Assembly: GCF_014656295.1 (NCBI RefSeq)
Contig: NZ_BNCD01000016.1
Span: forward strand, 62,001-126,000
From: Streptomyces sulfonofaciens
GTDB lineage: Bacteria > Actinomycetota > Actinomycetes > Streptomycetales > Streptomycetaceae
DNA: 64,000 nt
Direction of reading: 5' to 3'
Part shown: positions 1 to 6,904 of the stretch, piece after piece
How the letters are laid out: the number at the start of each line of letters is the position of its first letter
How positions within the stretch are numbered: the stretch's first letter is position 1
Program-made: the position numbers and the translations under genes
Notes under the pieces: model-generated
What the model saw: only the letters and a program-made list of their open reading frames with translations
Database searches by the model: none
Told to the model about the DNA's origin: nothing

Positions 1-490
1 GTTCGGCGAACTCCGCGCCCTCGGCGCCGAACACCGCCCGCAGGATGGCGTTCAGGGTGATGCGCATCATCGACGGCAGCGTGGCGAAGGCCCTGCCCTG
101 CGGCCAGCCGGCGAACTCGCGCTCCGCCTCCTCCTCGATGATCCGCTCGTAGGCGGCGAGCCGGCGGCCGTGGAAGGGCGGGACGAGGAGCTTGCGCCGC
201 CTGCGGTGGTCCTCGCCCGAGAGTGCGAACAGCGAGCCGGGGCCGAGCACGCGGCCGAGGTTGCGTTCGAGGTTGTCGAAGTCCTCGGTGCCGGACTGGA
301 ACAGTTGCCTGACCTCGGCCGGATCGCTGATGACCACGGCGCGGCCGAAGATCGGCACGTCGACGGTGAACGCGTCGCCGTAGCGGTCGCGCAGCCGCCG
401 CATACCGCGGTGCGGCAGGGCCAGCGCATAGCCGCCCTGCACCCAGCGCGGGGCGGACGGACCCGGAGGGAGCGTCACGGTCGTGGCCAT
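1..490 (-). CDS. Cytochrome P450, N-terminal part (cut by window edge)
   Basis: Only the first ~163 residues are present; the gene runs off position 1, so the oxygen-binding helix and the haem cysteine loop are not visible. What is seen is the usual soluble actinobacterial P450 N-terminus: a Pro-rich start, then an A-helix/beta-1 region reading YGDAFTVDVPIFGRAVVISDP, then FALSGEDHRRRRKLLVPPFHG, which is the C-helix W/H-x-x-x-R haem-propionate segment in the form HRRRRKL. Start is the ATG at 490 with GGAAGG upstream. It diverges from a TetR gene across two palindromes, so it is probably induced by a ligand of that repressor. Substrate cannot be told. Confidence 0.85.
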   Translation of the reverse strand, partial: MATTVTLPPGPSAPRWVQGGYALALPHRGMRRLRDRYGDAFTVDVPIFGRAVVISDPAEVRQLFQSGTEDFDNLERNLGRVLGPGSLFALSGEDHRRRRKLLVPPFHGRRLAAYERIIEEEAEREFAGWPQGRAFATLPSMMRITLNAILRAVFGAEGAEFAE

Positions 491-512
491 GGGGGGAACA
501 CCTTCCCGACAG

Positions 513-553
513 TGGTACGTGAGCGTACCAGTCGTACGGTACGCCGACGTACC
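513..553. promoter_or_regulatory. Twin palindromic operators between P450 and TetR
   Basis: Two inverted repeats of the same design lie 24 bp apart centre to centre: TGGTACG-TGAG-CGTACCA at 513-530 (7-bp perfect arms) and GGTACG-CCGA-CGTACC at 538-553 (6-bp perfect arms). They sit 23 bp upstream of the P450 start and 33 bp upstream of the TetR start, where a TetR dimer would control both genes. The palindromes are read directly; assignment to the adjacent TetR is inference. Confidence 0.75.
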
Positions 554-586
554 ATCACGTCAAGGCCCCGGCGGAGGCGGTGTAGC

Positions 587-1228
587 GTGAGTGGCGTGAT
601 GACAGCGGGAGACCGGGACCGTGCGCAGGGGACGGCGACAGCGCTCGCGCCGGACGTCCAGCCGAGTCCCCGTCAGCGTCTGCTCGACGGGCTCGCCGCC
701 TCGATCGAGCAGGACGGCTACCGGAACACCACCGTTGCGGACATCGTCCGCCGCGCACACACCTCGCGGCGCACCTTCTACGAGCACTTCGCCGACAAGG
801 AGGCATGCCTCGTCGCCCTGCTCACCGACGCCAACGCGGAGATGGTGCGGCAGATCTCCGAGGCGGTCGACCCCGCGGCGCCCTGGCGCGCCCAGGTGCG
901 GCAGGCGGTCGAGGCGTGGATCGCGTGCGCCGAGTCGAGGCCCACCACCATGCTGAGCTGGATCCGCGACCTGCCGGCACTCGGCGCCGGGGCGCGCGAT
1001 CTCCAGCGGCGGCTGATGGAGTCCCTCGTCGTGATGATCCAGACGCTGTGCGGCACCGAGCAGATGCGTGCCGCCGGCATCGGCCCGGTGCCCCGGCAGT
1101 TGGCGGTCGTCCTGCTCGGCGGCATGCGCGAACTGATCGCGACCACCGTCGAGGACGGCGGCCGCGCCGGGGACATCACCGAGGTCGCCGTCCAGGCATC
1201 CGTCGCCCTGCTCGGGCCGCGCGGCTGA
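587..1228 (+). CDS. TetR/AcrR-family transcriptional regulator
   Basis: About 213 residues, typical TetR size. The N-terminal three-helix DNA-binding domain (roughly residues 30-80) contains RQRLLDGLAASIEQDGYRNT and the recognition helix HTSRRTFYEHFADKEACL, a classic TetR signature. The C-terminal half is the variable ligand-binding helical domain. I chose GTG at 587 because GGAGG at 573-577 lies 9 nt before it; ATG at 599 is an alternative 4 codons later. It is divergent from a P450 gene over twin palindromes, so it likely represses that gene and itself. Ligand unknown. Confidence 0.88.
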   Translation: MSGVMTAGDRDRAQGTATALAPDVQPSPRQRLLDGLAASIEQDGYRNTTVADIVRRAHTSRRTFYEHFADKEACLVALLTDANAEMVRQISEAVDPAAPWRAQVRQAVEAWIACAESRPTTMLSWIRDLPALGAGARDLQRRLMESLVVMIQTLCGTEQMRAAGIGPVPRQLAVVLLGGMRELIATTVEDGGRAGDITEVAVQASVALLGPRG

Positions 1229-1451
1229 GGACGCCGGGCACGGCGACCGGCACCCCGCGATCCCCATCGGCCGGCCGCCGTGCACACCGCGGCACCGCCG
1301 TTCACGCCGTCACGCCGTCCACGGCAGCACGGGCGGCGCCGCGCCCGGTGGGTGGACCTGCGGTGTGGCGACCGAACCGGGGGCGCGGTCTTCCGTCACC
1401 GGCGGCGCGGCGGGCGCGCGCCCGCCCGGCGGGCCGGCTGCCGGCCCGCAC

Positions 1452-3629
1452 TCAGCTCCTGCGCCGCCCCCGGCTCCGCACGGGCTCGGCGCCCGGCGCG
1501 CGGGTGCGGGCCAGCAGCAGCGAGACGTCGTCCTCGGGCGTGGCGCTGCGCAGCATCGTCCTGATCACATGCGCGCAGCAGGCGTCGAGCGTGTCCGTGT
1601 CGTGCCGCAGTGCGGTGGCGAGCCGGGCGAGACCGGTGTCGATGTCGTCCTTGCGGCTCTCGATCAGGCCGTCGGTGAACAGCGCGACGGTGCTGCCCTC
1701 CGCCAGCTTCACGTCGACGGACTCGTAGGTGGCGAGGCCCCAGCCCACCGGCCCGCCCGTGGGCACCTCCGGGAAGCTGGTCCGGCCCTGCGGAGTGACG
1801 ATCGCGGGCGGCGGATGGCCGGCCCGGGCCAGTGTGCAGACCCGGGTCGCCGGGTCGTAGACCGCGTAGACGCAAGTGGCGGCGAGGCTCGGGATGCCGA
1901 ACCGGTCCCCGTCGACCGCCTCGTCCGACAGGGTCAGGGCCACCTGGTCGAGGTGGGCGAGCAGCAGGTCCGGCGGCAGGTCCAGTGCGGCCAGGGTGTG
2001 CACGGCCGTGCGCAGCCGGCCCATCGCGGCGGCCGCGTTGATCCCGTGGCCCACCACGTCCCCCACCACGAGGGCCACGCGGTCCCGGGACAGCGAGATG
2101 ACGTCGTACCAGTCGCCGCCGACTCCTTCGTGCTTGTCCGTCGGCAGGTAGCGCGAGGCGACCTCCAGGCCGGCCCCGCCGCTGAGCCGGCGCGGCAGCA
2201 GGTCGCGCTGGAGTGCGAGGGCGGCGCTGCGCTCGCGCGAGTACCGGCGTGCGTTGTCCAGGCTCAGTGCCGCGCGCGTGGCGAGCTCCTCGGCGAGCAG
2301 CAGGTCGTCGCGGGTGAAGGGCACCGGATTCTCCGTACGGGCGAAGACGGCCACCCCGAGGATGGCGCCGCGCGCCTTCAGCGGCACGTACATCACCGAG
2401 TGCATCCCGGTCCTGCGGATCATCTCGGCGCGGACCGGGTCCTCGGTGAGCCAGTGGTGGGCCGTGTCGAGCCGCGGCTCGAAGTACGACTCGCCCGTGA
2501 GGAGCGGCTTGACCATGGGCGACGAGGCCGGTTGGTAGACCACCTCGCCGGGGGAGAAGACGGCCTCCGGCACGCCCTTGTGGATCGACGCCATCCCGCC
2601 CCGCCTGAAGGCCGGCCGGTCGCCGTGGGCGGCGCCTCCCGGGCGTTCCCTGGGCACCTCGCCGATCGGGAACCAGTCCGCCAGGTCCACGGTGGCGAAG
2701 TCCGCCAGTGCGGGGATGGCGATGTCGGCGAGTTCCTGTGCGGTCGCCATCGTGTCGAGGGTGGTGCCGACCCGGGTGCCGGCCTTGTTCAGCAGGGCCA
2801 GCCGCTGGCGGGCGAGGCTGTCGCTGACGTCGATGCCGACCGTGCACAGGCCCTGCGGGGTGCCGTCGGCGCCGTCCAGCCGGAAGACGGACGCCGACAG
2901 GGCGCTCTCCTCGCCGTCGCTGCGGCTGCGGCGCACCTCCAGGTCGATCACCGGCTTGCCGTCCCTGAGCACGCGCTTCATCACGGGAGCGATCGCGGAG
3001 AGGTCGAAGCCCAGCGCCGCCGCCTCGTTCAGCGGCCGCCCGACCCGGCGGCTGGGCATCCCGCCGACCTCCGCGGCGGTGGCGTTCACCCAGATGCAGT
3101 TGAGGTCCGTGTCCCACACCGCGAGCGCGACGGGGGAGCGCTCCATGAGCGTGCGCAGCAGCGAGCTGCCGTCGGTGGCGGCCGCCTCGGACACCGAGAG
3201 ACCGACGGCCGACAGCAGCCACTGCGTCCCGCCGCCGGGTCCCGCCATGGGGGTGGCCTCGATGGCCACCGGTACCGAGCGGCCCTCGCCGTGCCGTGCC
3301 CGCAGCACGCACGACCAGTGGCCTTCGGCGCCGGCCTTGCGGACGCAGCCGGACTCCACGAGGGCCCGCAGCCAGGCCGCGTCGGCCTCGCCGGGGGAGC
3401 CGGCGCCGCCGACGGTCCCTCGGGCCCGGTCCTGGGCATCGGCCAGCACGGCGTCCACGGACCTGCCGACCACGTCCGCCGCCCGGTGCCCCAGGAGCTG
3501 CTCCATACCCTGCGACCACCCGGTGATCCGCCCGGTGCCGTCGACCAGTGCGGTGGCCGTGACTCCGAAGACGGGGGCAGGGGCGGACTCGCGCCGCTCG
3601 GGCGCGTCACCGCTGGAGGGGTGGGCCAT
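1452..3629 (-). CDS. PAS/GAF-sensor SpoIIE-family serine phosphatase
   Basis: A 725-residue PP2C-type phosphatase of the RsbU/SpoIIE kind, which in Streptomyces act on anti-sigma-factor antagonists. Domains in order: a PAS domain (~20-130, with ALVDGTGRITGWSQGMEQLL), a second PAS (~165-280), a GAF domain (~285-465) and the catalytic domain (~485-710). Metal-site motifs are visible: GGDWYDV and VVGDVVGHG. There is no HATPase domain at the C-terminus, unlike many Streptomyces paralogues. No transmembrane segment is apparent, so it should be a cytosolic sensor. ATG at 3629 has only a weak ribosome-binding site (GGTGA). Monocistronic, with a good promoter at 3672-3701. Signal and target protein unknown. 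Confidence 0.88.
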   Translation of the reverse strand: MAHPSSGDAPERRESAPAPVFGVTATALVDGTGRITGWSQGMEQLLGHRAADVVGRSVDAVLADAQDRARGTVGGAGSPGEADAAWLRALVESGCVRKAGAEGHWSCVLRARHGEGRSVPVAIEATPMAGPGGGTQWLLSAVGLSVSEAAATDGSSLLRTLMERSPVALAVWDTDLNCIWVNATAAEVGGMPSRRVGRPLNEAAALGFDLSAIAPVMKRVLRDGKPVIDLEVRRSRSDGEESALSASVFRLDGADGTPQGLCTVGIDVSDSLARQRLALLNKAGTRVGTTLDTMATAQELADIAIPALADFATVDLADWFPIGEVPRERPGGAAHGDRPAFRRGGMASIHKGVPEAVFSPGEVVYQPASSPMVKPLLTGESYFEPRLDTAHHWLTEDPVRAEMIRRTGMHSVMYVPLKARGAILGVAVFARTENPVPFTRDDLLLAEELATRAALSLDNARRYSRERSAALALQRDLLPRRLSGGAGLEVASRYLPTDKHEGVGGDWYDVISLSRDRVALVVGDVVGHGINAAAAMGRLRTAVHTLAALDLPPDLLLAHLDQVALTLSDEAVDGDRFGIPSLAATCVYAVYDPATRVCTLARAGHPPPAIVTPQGRTSFPEVPTGGPVGWGLATYESVDVKLAEGSTVALFTDGLIESRKDDIDTGLARLATALRHDTDTLDACCAHVIRTMLRSATPEDDVSLLLARTRAPGAEPVRSRGRRRS

Positions 3630-3982
3630 GCAGGGTCACCATGCGTCGAAGGCGAATGTGGCATCTCGTTGATTCTTATGCAATTTGTCCCTTATTGCCA
3701 AATATGGAAGCCGACCGCGGTCGAGGGGCGAGGGTCGAGGGGCGAGGGCGAAACGGCAGCGCCGGGCGGCGCGCGGCCGGGACGGTTCCGCATCGGGCCG
3801 CTCGCCACGGACGGTGCCGGTGCTCGCACACGGCGTAGCCGGGCTCGTGTGCGCGGGCCGGCGCCGCCCGGCCGTCGACGAGGCGCACCCCGGGAGACGG
3901 CCCCGCGAGACGGGGCCCGGGGCCCGGAGGTATGGGGGGCACGGGGACACGGGCCCCGGAGGGGCGCCGTGTCCCCGTGCCC
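3630..3982. other. Intergenic region: promoter, 14-bp tandem repeat, terminator
   Basis: No gene seen. From left to right: the promoter of the SpoIIE-type phosphatase in a locally AT-rich patch (about 3650-3710), a 14-bp unit repeated twice head to tail (3719-3732 and 3733-3746, GGTCGAGGGGCGAG), a G+C-rich stretch without signals, and the terminator of the ABC operon. Confidence 0.7.
3672..3701 (-). promoter_or_regulatory. Sigma-70-type promoter of the SpoIIE-family phosphatase
   Basis: On the minus strand TTGGCA (3696-3701) and TAAGAA(T) (3673-3678, with 3672) are separated by exactly 17 bp. This predicts a start near 3665 and a leader of about 36 nt before the ATG at 3629. The patch is markedly AT-rich for this genome. 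Confidence 0.65.
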
Positions 3983-3983
3983 C
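3936..3983 (-). terminator. Terminator of the amino-acid ABC operon
   Basis: Perfect 17-bp stem (arms 3936-3952 and 3967-3983) with a 14-nt loop, directly abutting the stop codon of the ATPase gene. No T-run follows, as is common in Streptomyces. Confidence 0.8.
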
Positions 3984-4780
3984 TAGAGCCGTCCCGCCTC
4001 GGTGATGCGGCGCAGGAAGCGGCGGGTGCGGTCCTCGCGCGGGTCGCCGAAGAGCTGCTCGGGGCTGCCCTGTTCGCGGACCACGCCGTCGTCCAGGAAG
4101 CACACCTGGTCGGCGACGGTGCGGGCGAACGCCATCTCGTGGGTGGCCAGCACCATGGTCATGCCCTCGTCCTTGAGGCCGCGCACCACCGTCAGCACCT
4201 CGCCGACCAGCTCGGGGTCGAGGGCCGCGGTGATCTCGTCGAGCAGCAGCAGCCGGGGGCGCACGGCGAGCGCACGGACGATGGCGACCCGCTGCTGCTG
4301 CCCGCCGCTGAGCCGGTCCGGGTACTCGTGCGCCTTGTCGGCGAGGCCCAGCCGGTCGAGCAGCGCACGGGCCCGCTCCTCGGCCTGCGCACGTCCCACG
4401 CCCAGCACCCGGCGCGGGGCGAGGGTGATGTTCTGCAGCACGGTCATGTGCGGGAAGAGGTTGTACGACTGGAAGACGACGCCGATCCTGCGCCGCACCG
4501 CGTCGGCGTCGGCGCGCGGGTCGGTGATCTCCTCGCCGTCCAGGTGGATGGCGCCGTCGTCGATCTCCTCCAGCAGGTTGGCGCAGCGCAGGAGCGTGGA
4601 CTTGCCGGAGCCGGAGGCGCCTATGAGGGCCGTGACGGTGTGCTGCGGGACCTCCAGCGTGACGTCGCGCAGGACGACCCGGTGGCGCCCGTACGTCTTG
4701 CGCACGTGCTCCACACGCAGCACGGGGCCCGCGTCCGTGCCCGCCCCCGCTGCGGCTTCCTGCACGGCCGAGCCGCTCAT
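3983..4780 (-). CDS. Polar amino-acid ABC transporter, ATP-binding protein
   Basis: 265 residues of the GlnQ/HisP class that energises uptake of polar amino acids. Visible motifs: Walker A GASGSGKS (54-61), Q-loop VVFQSYNLFPHMTV (~101-114), signature LSGGQQQ (157-163), Walker B LLLLDEIT (177-184) and the switch histidine in LATHEMAFA. The Walker B stretch reads DEITAALDPE where most family members have DEPTSALDPE. The ATG at 4780 overlaps the permease stop (ATGA), so translation is coupled. It is the last gene of a three-gene operon (binding protein, permease, ATPase) and is followed by a strong hairpin. Confidence 0.93.
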   Translation of the reverse strand: MSGSAVQEAAAGAGTDAGPVLRVEHVRKTYGRHRVVLRDVTLEVPQHTVTALIGASGSGKSTLLRCANLLEEIDDGAIHLDGEEITDPRADADAVRRRIGVVFQSYNLFPHMTVLQNITLAPRRVLGVGRAQAEERARALLDRLGLADKAHEYPDRLSGGQQQRVAIVRALAVRPRLLLLDEITAALDPELVGEVLTVVRGLKDEGMTMVLATHEMAFARTVADQVCFLDDGVVREQGSPEQLFGDPREDRTRRFLRRITEAGRL

Positions 4781-5679
4781 ACGGTGCCTCCCTGGGTGCG
4801 CCTGCGGTCGAGCCGGGCGGTGACCCAGTCGGTGAAGCGGGTCATCGGGATGGTCAGGGCCACGAAGACCAGGCCGGCGACCACGTACGGCGTGTAGTTG
4901 AAGTCCCTGCCCGCGATGATCTGCGCCGCGTACACCGCGTCCACGGCCCCGGCGATCGAGACCAGGCCGGTGTCCTTCTGCAGGGACACCAGGTCGTTCA
5001 GGAGCGGCGGCACCACCCGCCGCACGGCCTGCGGCAGGACCACGTACCGCAGTGTCTGGGCACCGGACAGGCCCAGCGAGCGGGCCGCCGCGCGCTGCGA
5101 GGGGTGCACGGACTCGATGCCCGCGCGGAACACCTCGGCGACGTACGAGGAGTAGGTGAGGACGAGTGCGCTGCCGCCGAGCACCACCGGGTCCGTGGTG
5201 ACCCCCTGCAGCCGCAGCGCCGGCACCCCGAAGACGATCAGCAGCAGGCAGATGATCAGGGGCAGCCCGCGGAAGAAGTCGGTGTAGGCGGTGGCCAGCG
5301 CACGCAGCGGGAAGAAGACCGGGCCGCGCAGGGTGCGGGCGACGGCGAGCAGCAGGCCGAGGACCAGGACGCAACTGCCGCAGACCGCGAGGAGCTCCAG
5401 GTTGAGCAGCAGCCCTTGAAGCACGTCGGGCAGCGCGATGCGCGCGTACCTGGCGTTGAAGAACGTCTCGCGGGTGCGCTGCCAGCCGGGTGAGCCGGTG
5501 ATGAGCAGGTACAGCACCACTGCCGTCACCGCGGTGGACAACCCGGCGGCGGCGGCGGACCTGCGGGTCCTGGCGCGCTTGTACCGCTCCCGCGCCAGGC
5601 GCCGGGGAGAGGGCGTGTAGCCGTCCCCGGCCGTCCCCGCGGGCCCCTCCGCCAGGCCGGCTGCCGGGTGCGCGGTCAC
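4777..5679 (-). CDS. Polar amino-acid ABC transporter, permease
   Basis: About 300 residues from GTG at 5679, whose GTGA overlaps the stop of the binding-protein gene. A ~50-residue cytoplasmic N-terminus rich in Arg/Lys is followed by membrane spans at ~57-75, ~97-125, ~145-170, ~180-200 and ~265-285. The EAA coupling loop that contacts the ATPase is seen as SQRAAARSLGLSGAQTLRYV. The HisMQ-type motif FFRGLPLIICLLL (~140-152) is also present. Only one permease gene is found, so the channel is probably a homodimer. Substrate cannot be fixed. Confidence 0.92.
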   Translation of the reverse strand: MTAHPAAGLAEGPAGTAGDGYTPSPRRLARERYKRARTRRSAAAAGLSTAVTAVVLYLLITGSPGWQRTRETFFNARYARIALPDVLQGLLLNLELLAVCGSCVLVLGLLLAVARTLRGPVFFPLRALATAYTDFFRGLPLIICLLLIVFGVPALRLQGVTTDPVVLGGSALVLTYSSYVAEVFRAGIESVHPSQRAAARSLGLSGAQTLRYVVLPQAVRRVVPPLLNDLVSLQKDTGLVSIAGAVDAVYAAQIIAGRDFNYTPYVVAGLVFVALTIPMTRFTDWVTARLDRRRTQGGTV

Positions 5680-6560
5680 TTCAGCACCGGCACGGAGGCC
5701 GCGTCGGAGAGCCACTTCTTCTCCAGCGCGGCCAGCGTGCCGTCCTTGCGCAGCCCGTCCACGGCCCTGGTGACGCAGGAGGTGAGCGGACTGCTCCTGT
5801 CGAGCACGAGCCCGAACTGCTCGGCCTTGCCGGACGTGTCGCCGAACTGACCGGTGATCGTCGCTTCAGGCACCTCGGCGGAGGTGATGTAGAAGGCGGT
5901 CGGCAGGTCGAGGACGACGGCGTCCACCTGGCCGTTGCGCAGTGCCTCCTTGACGTAGTCGCTCTTCTGGAAGACGGCGGGTCTGTGCACCGGCTTGATG
6001 AGGTCGTCGACGGTGTCGAGGCTGGTGGTGCCGACCTGGGCGCCGATCCTCGCGTCCTTCAGTCCGGCGACGGTGGTGACGTGCGCGAAGCGGGACTTCT
6101 TGAGCGTCACCACGGCCTGGCGCACCGTGTAGTAGCCGGAGGAGAAGTCCACGGCCCGTCTGCGGGCGTCGCTGATGGAGACCTGGTTGATGTCGAAGTC
6201 GAACGTCTTCCTGCCGGGTGCGTAGGCGTTGTTGAACGGCACGGTCTGCCAGACGACCTGGCTCCTTGCGAACCCGAGGGAGCGGGCGACCGCGTAGGCG
6301 ACGGCGGACTCGAAGCCCTTGCCGTTGGCCGGCCTGTCGTCCTGGAACCAGGGCTCGTAGGCGGGCTTGTCGGTGCCGACCGTCAGCCTGCCCCCGGTCT
6401 TGGTGGCGAGGGAGCTCCTTGCGCAGGACGCGGCGGACGCGGCGGACGTCTCCTTGCCCGCCGCGCCGTCGGACGCGTCGGGCTCCGGGGCGCAGGCGGC
6501 GAGGGCGACGAGTAACCCGGCCAGCAGGGCCGGAAGGGAGGTGCGGGCGGCGAAGTGCAT
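5676..6560 (-). CDS. Amino-acid ABC transporter substrate-binding lipoprotein
   Basis: 294 residues, SBP_bac_3 family. The signal peptide ends in a lipobox (ALAAC) with the lipidated cysteine at residue 23. The mature protein shows the family landmarks GFESAVAYAVARSLG, TFDFDINQVSISDARR, VGTTSLDTV and VDAVVLDLPTAFYI. It would deliver a polar amino acid to the downstream permease and ATPase. ATG at 6560 was chosen because it gives a proper signal peptide, although no good ribosome-binding site precedes it. First gene of the operon; a stretch with short tandem repeats lies upstream. Confidence 0.92.
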   Translation of the reverse strand: MHFAARTSLPALLAGLLVALAACAPEPDASDGAAGKETSAASAASCARSSLATKTGGRLTVGTDKPAYEPWFQDDRPANGKGFESAVAYAVARSLGFARSQVVWQTVPFNNAYAPGRKTFDFDINQVSISDARRRAVDFSSGYYTVRQAVVTLKKSRFAHVTTVAGLKDARIGAQVGTTSLDTVDDLIKPVHRPAVFQKSDYVKEALRNGQVDAVVLDLPTAFYITSAEVPEATITGQFGDTSGKAEQFGLVLDRSSPLTSCVTRAVDGLRKDGTLAALEKKWLSDAASVPVLK

Positions 6561-6904
6561 GGCGGGAGGTTGCCAGCACCCGGGCCCGCCTGTCGAGACG
6601 GTTCCGTTGCGGACGTGTGAACTCCGCCTGCTCGCGGCGGCGTGACGTGCTGTCGGCGGTGGCGGGGCGAGGCGGCCGCCGGTGGTGGCGGGAGGTCCGT
6701 GCCGACGGTGCGTCGAGCGTGACGGGGCGTCGGCGGCGACGGGGCGTCGGCGGCGACGGGAGCCTCGGTGGGTTCGTGGGTTCGTGGGTTCGCGGGTTCG
6801 CGGTCCGTGCGGCGCGACGGCAGCGGGCCCGCCGCCCCGGCCCGGGCCGGGGCGGCGCGGGTGCACGCCACCCGGCCCGCACCCGCCTCACGTCCGCCGT
6901 GGCG
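6561..6904. other. Intergenic region with two tandem-repeat blocks
   Basis: No gene seen. It holds the upstream region of the ABC operon, in which I find no clear promoter pair, two short tandem repeats (6721-6799), and the G+C-rich 3' flank of the FAD/TPR gene. No convincing hairpin terminator was found. Confidence 0.6.
6721..6799. repeat. Short tandem repeats (17 bp x2 and 8 bp x4)
   Basis: A 17-bp unit GACGGGGCGTCGGCGGC occurs at 6721-6737 and 6738-6754, and begins a third time. Then GTGGGTTC occurs three times (6768-6791) followed by GCGGGTTC (6792-6799). These are simple slippage-type repeats with no coding role visible. Confidence 0.8.

Noticed and set aside
587..599. Extended TetR start upstream of 587
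   Set aside because: The open frame back to 170 would cover the P450 N-terminus and the operators; GGAGG supports 587.
1365..3986. Long plus-strand open frame (~870 codons) opposite the SpoIIE-type phosphatase
   Set aside because: It mirrors the real minus-strand gene, has low-complexity Arg/Gly/Ala-rich content and no family match; G+C-rich third positions create such shadows.
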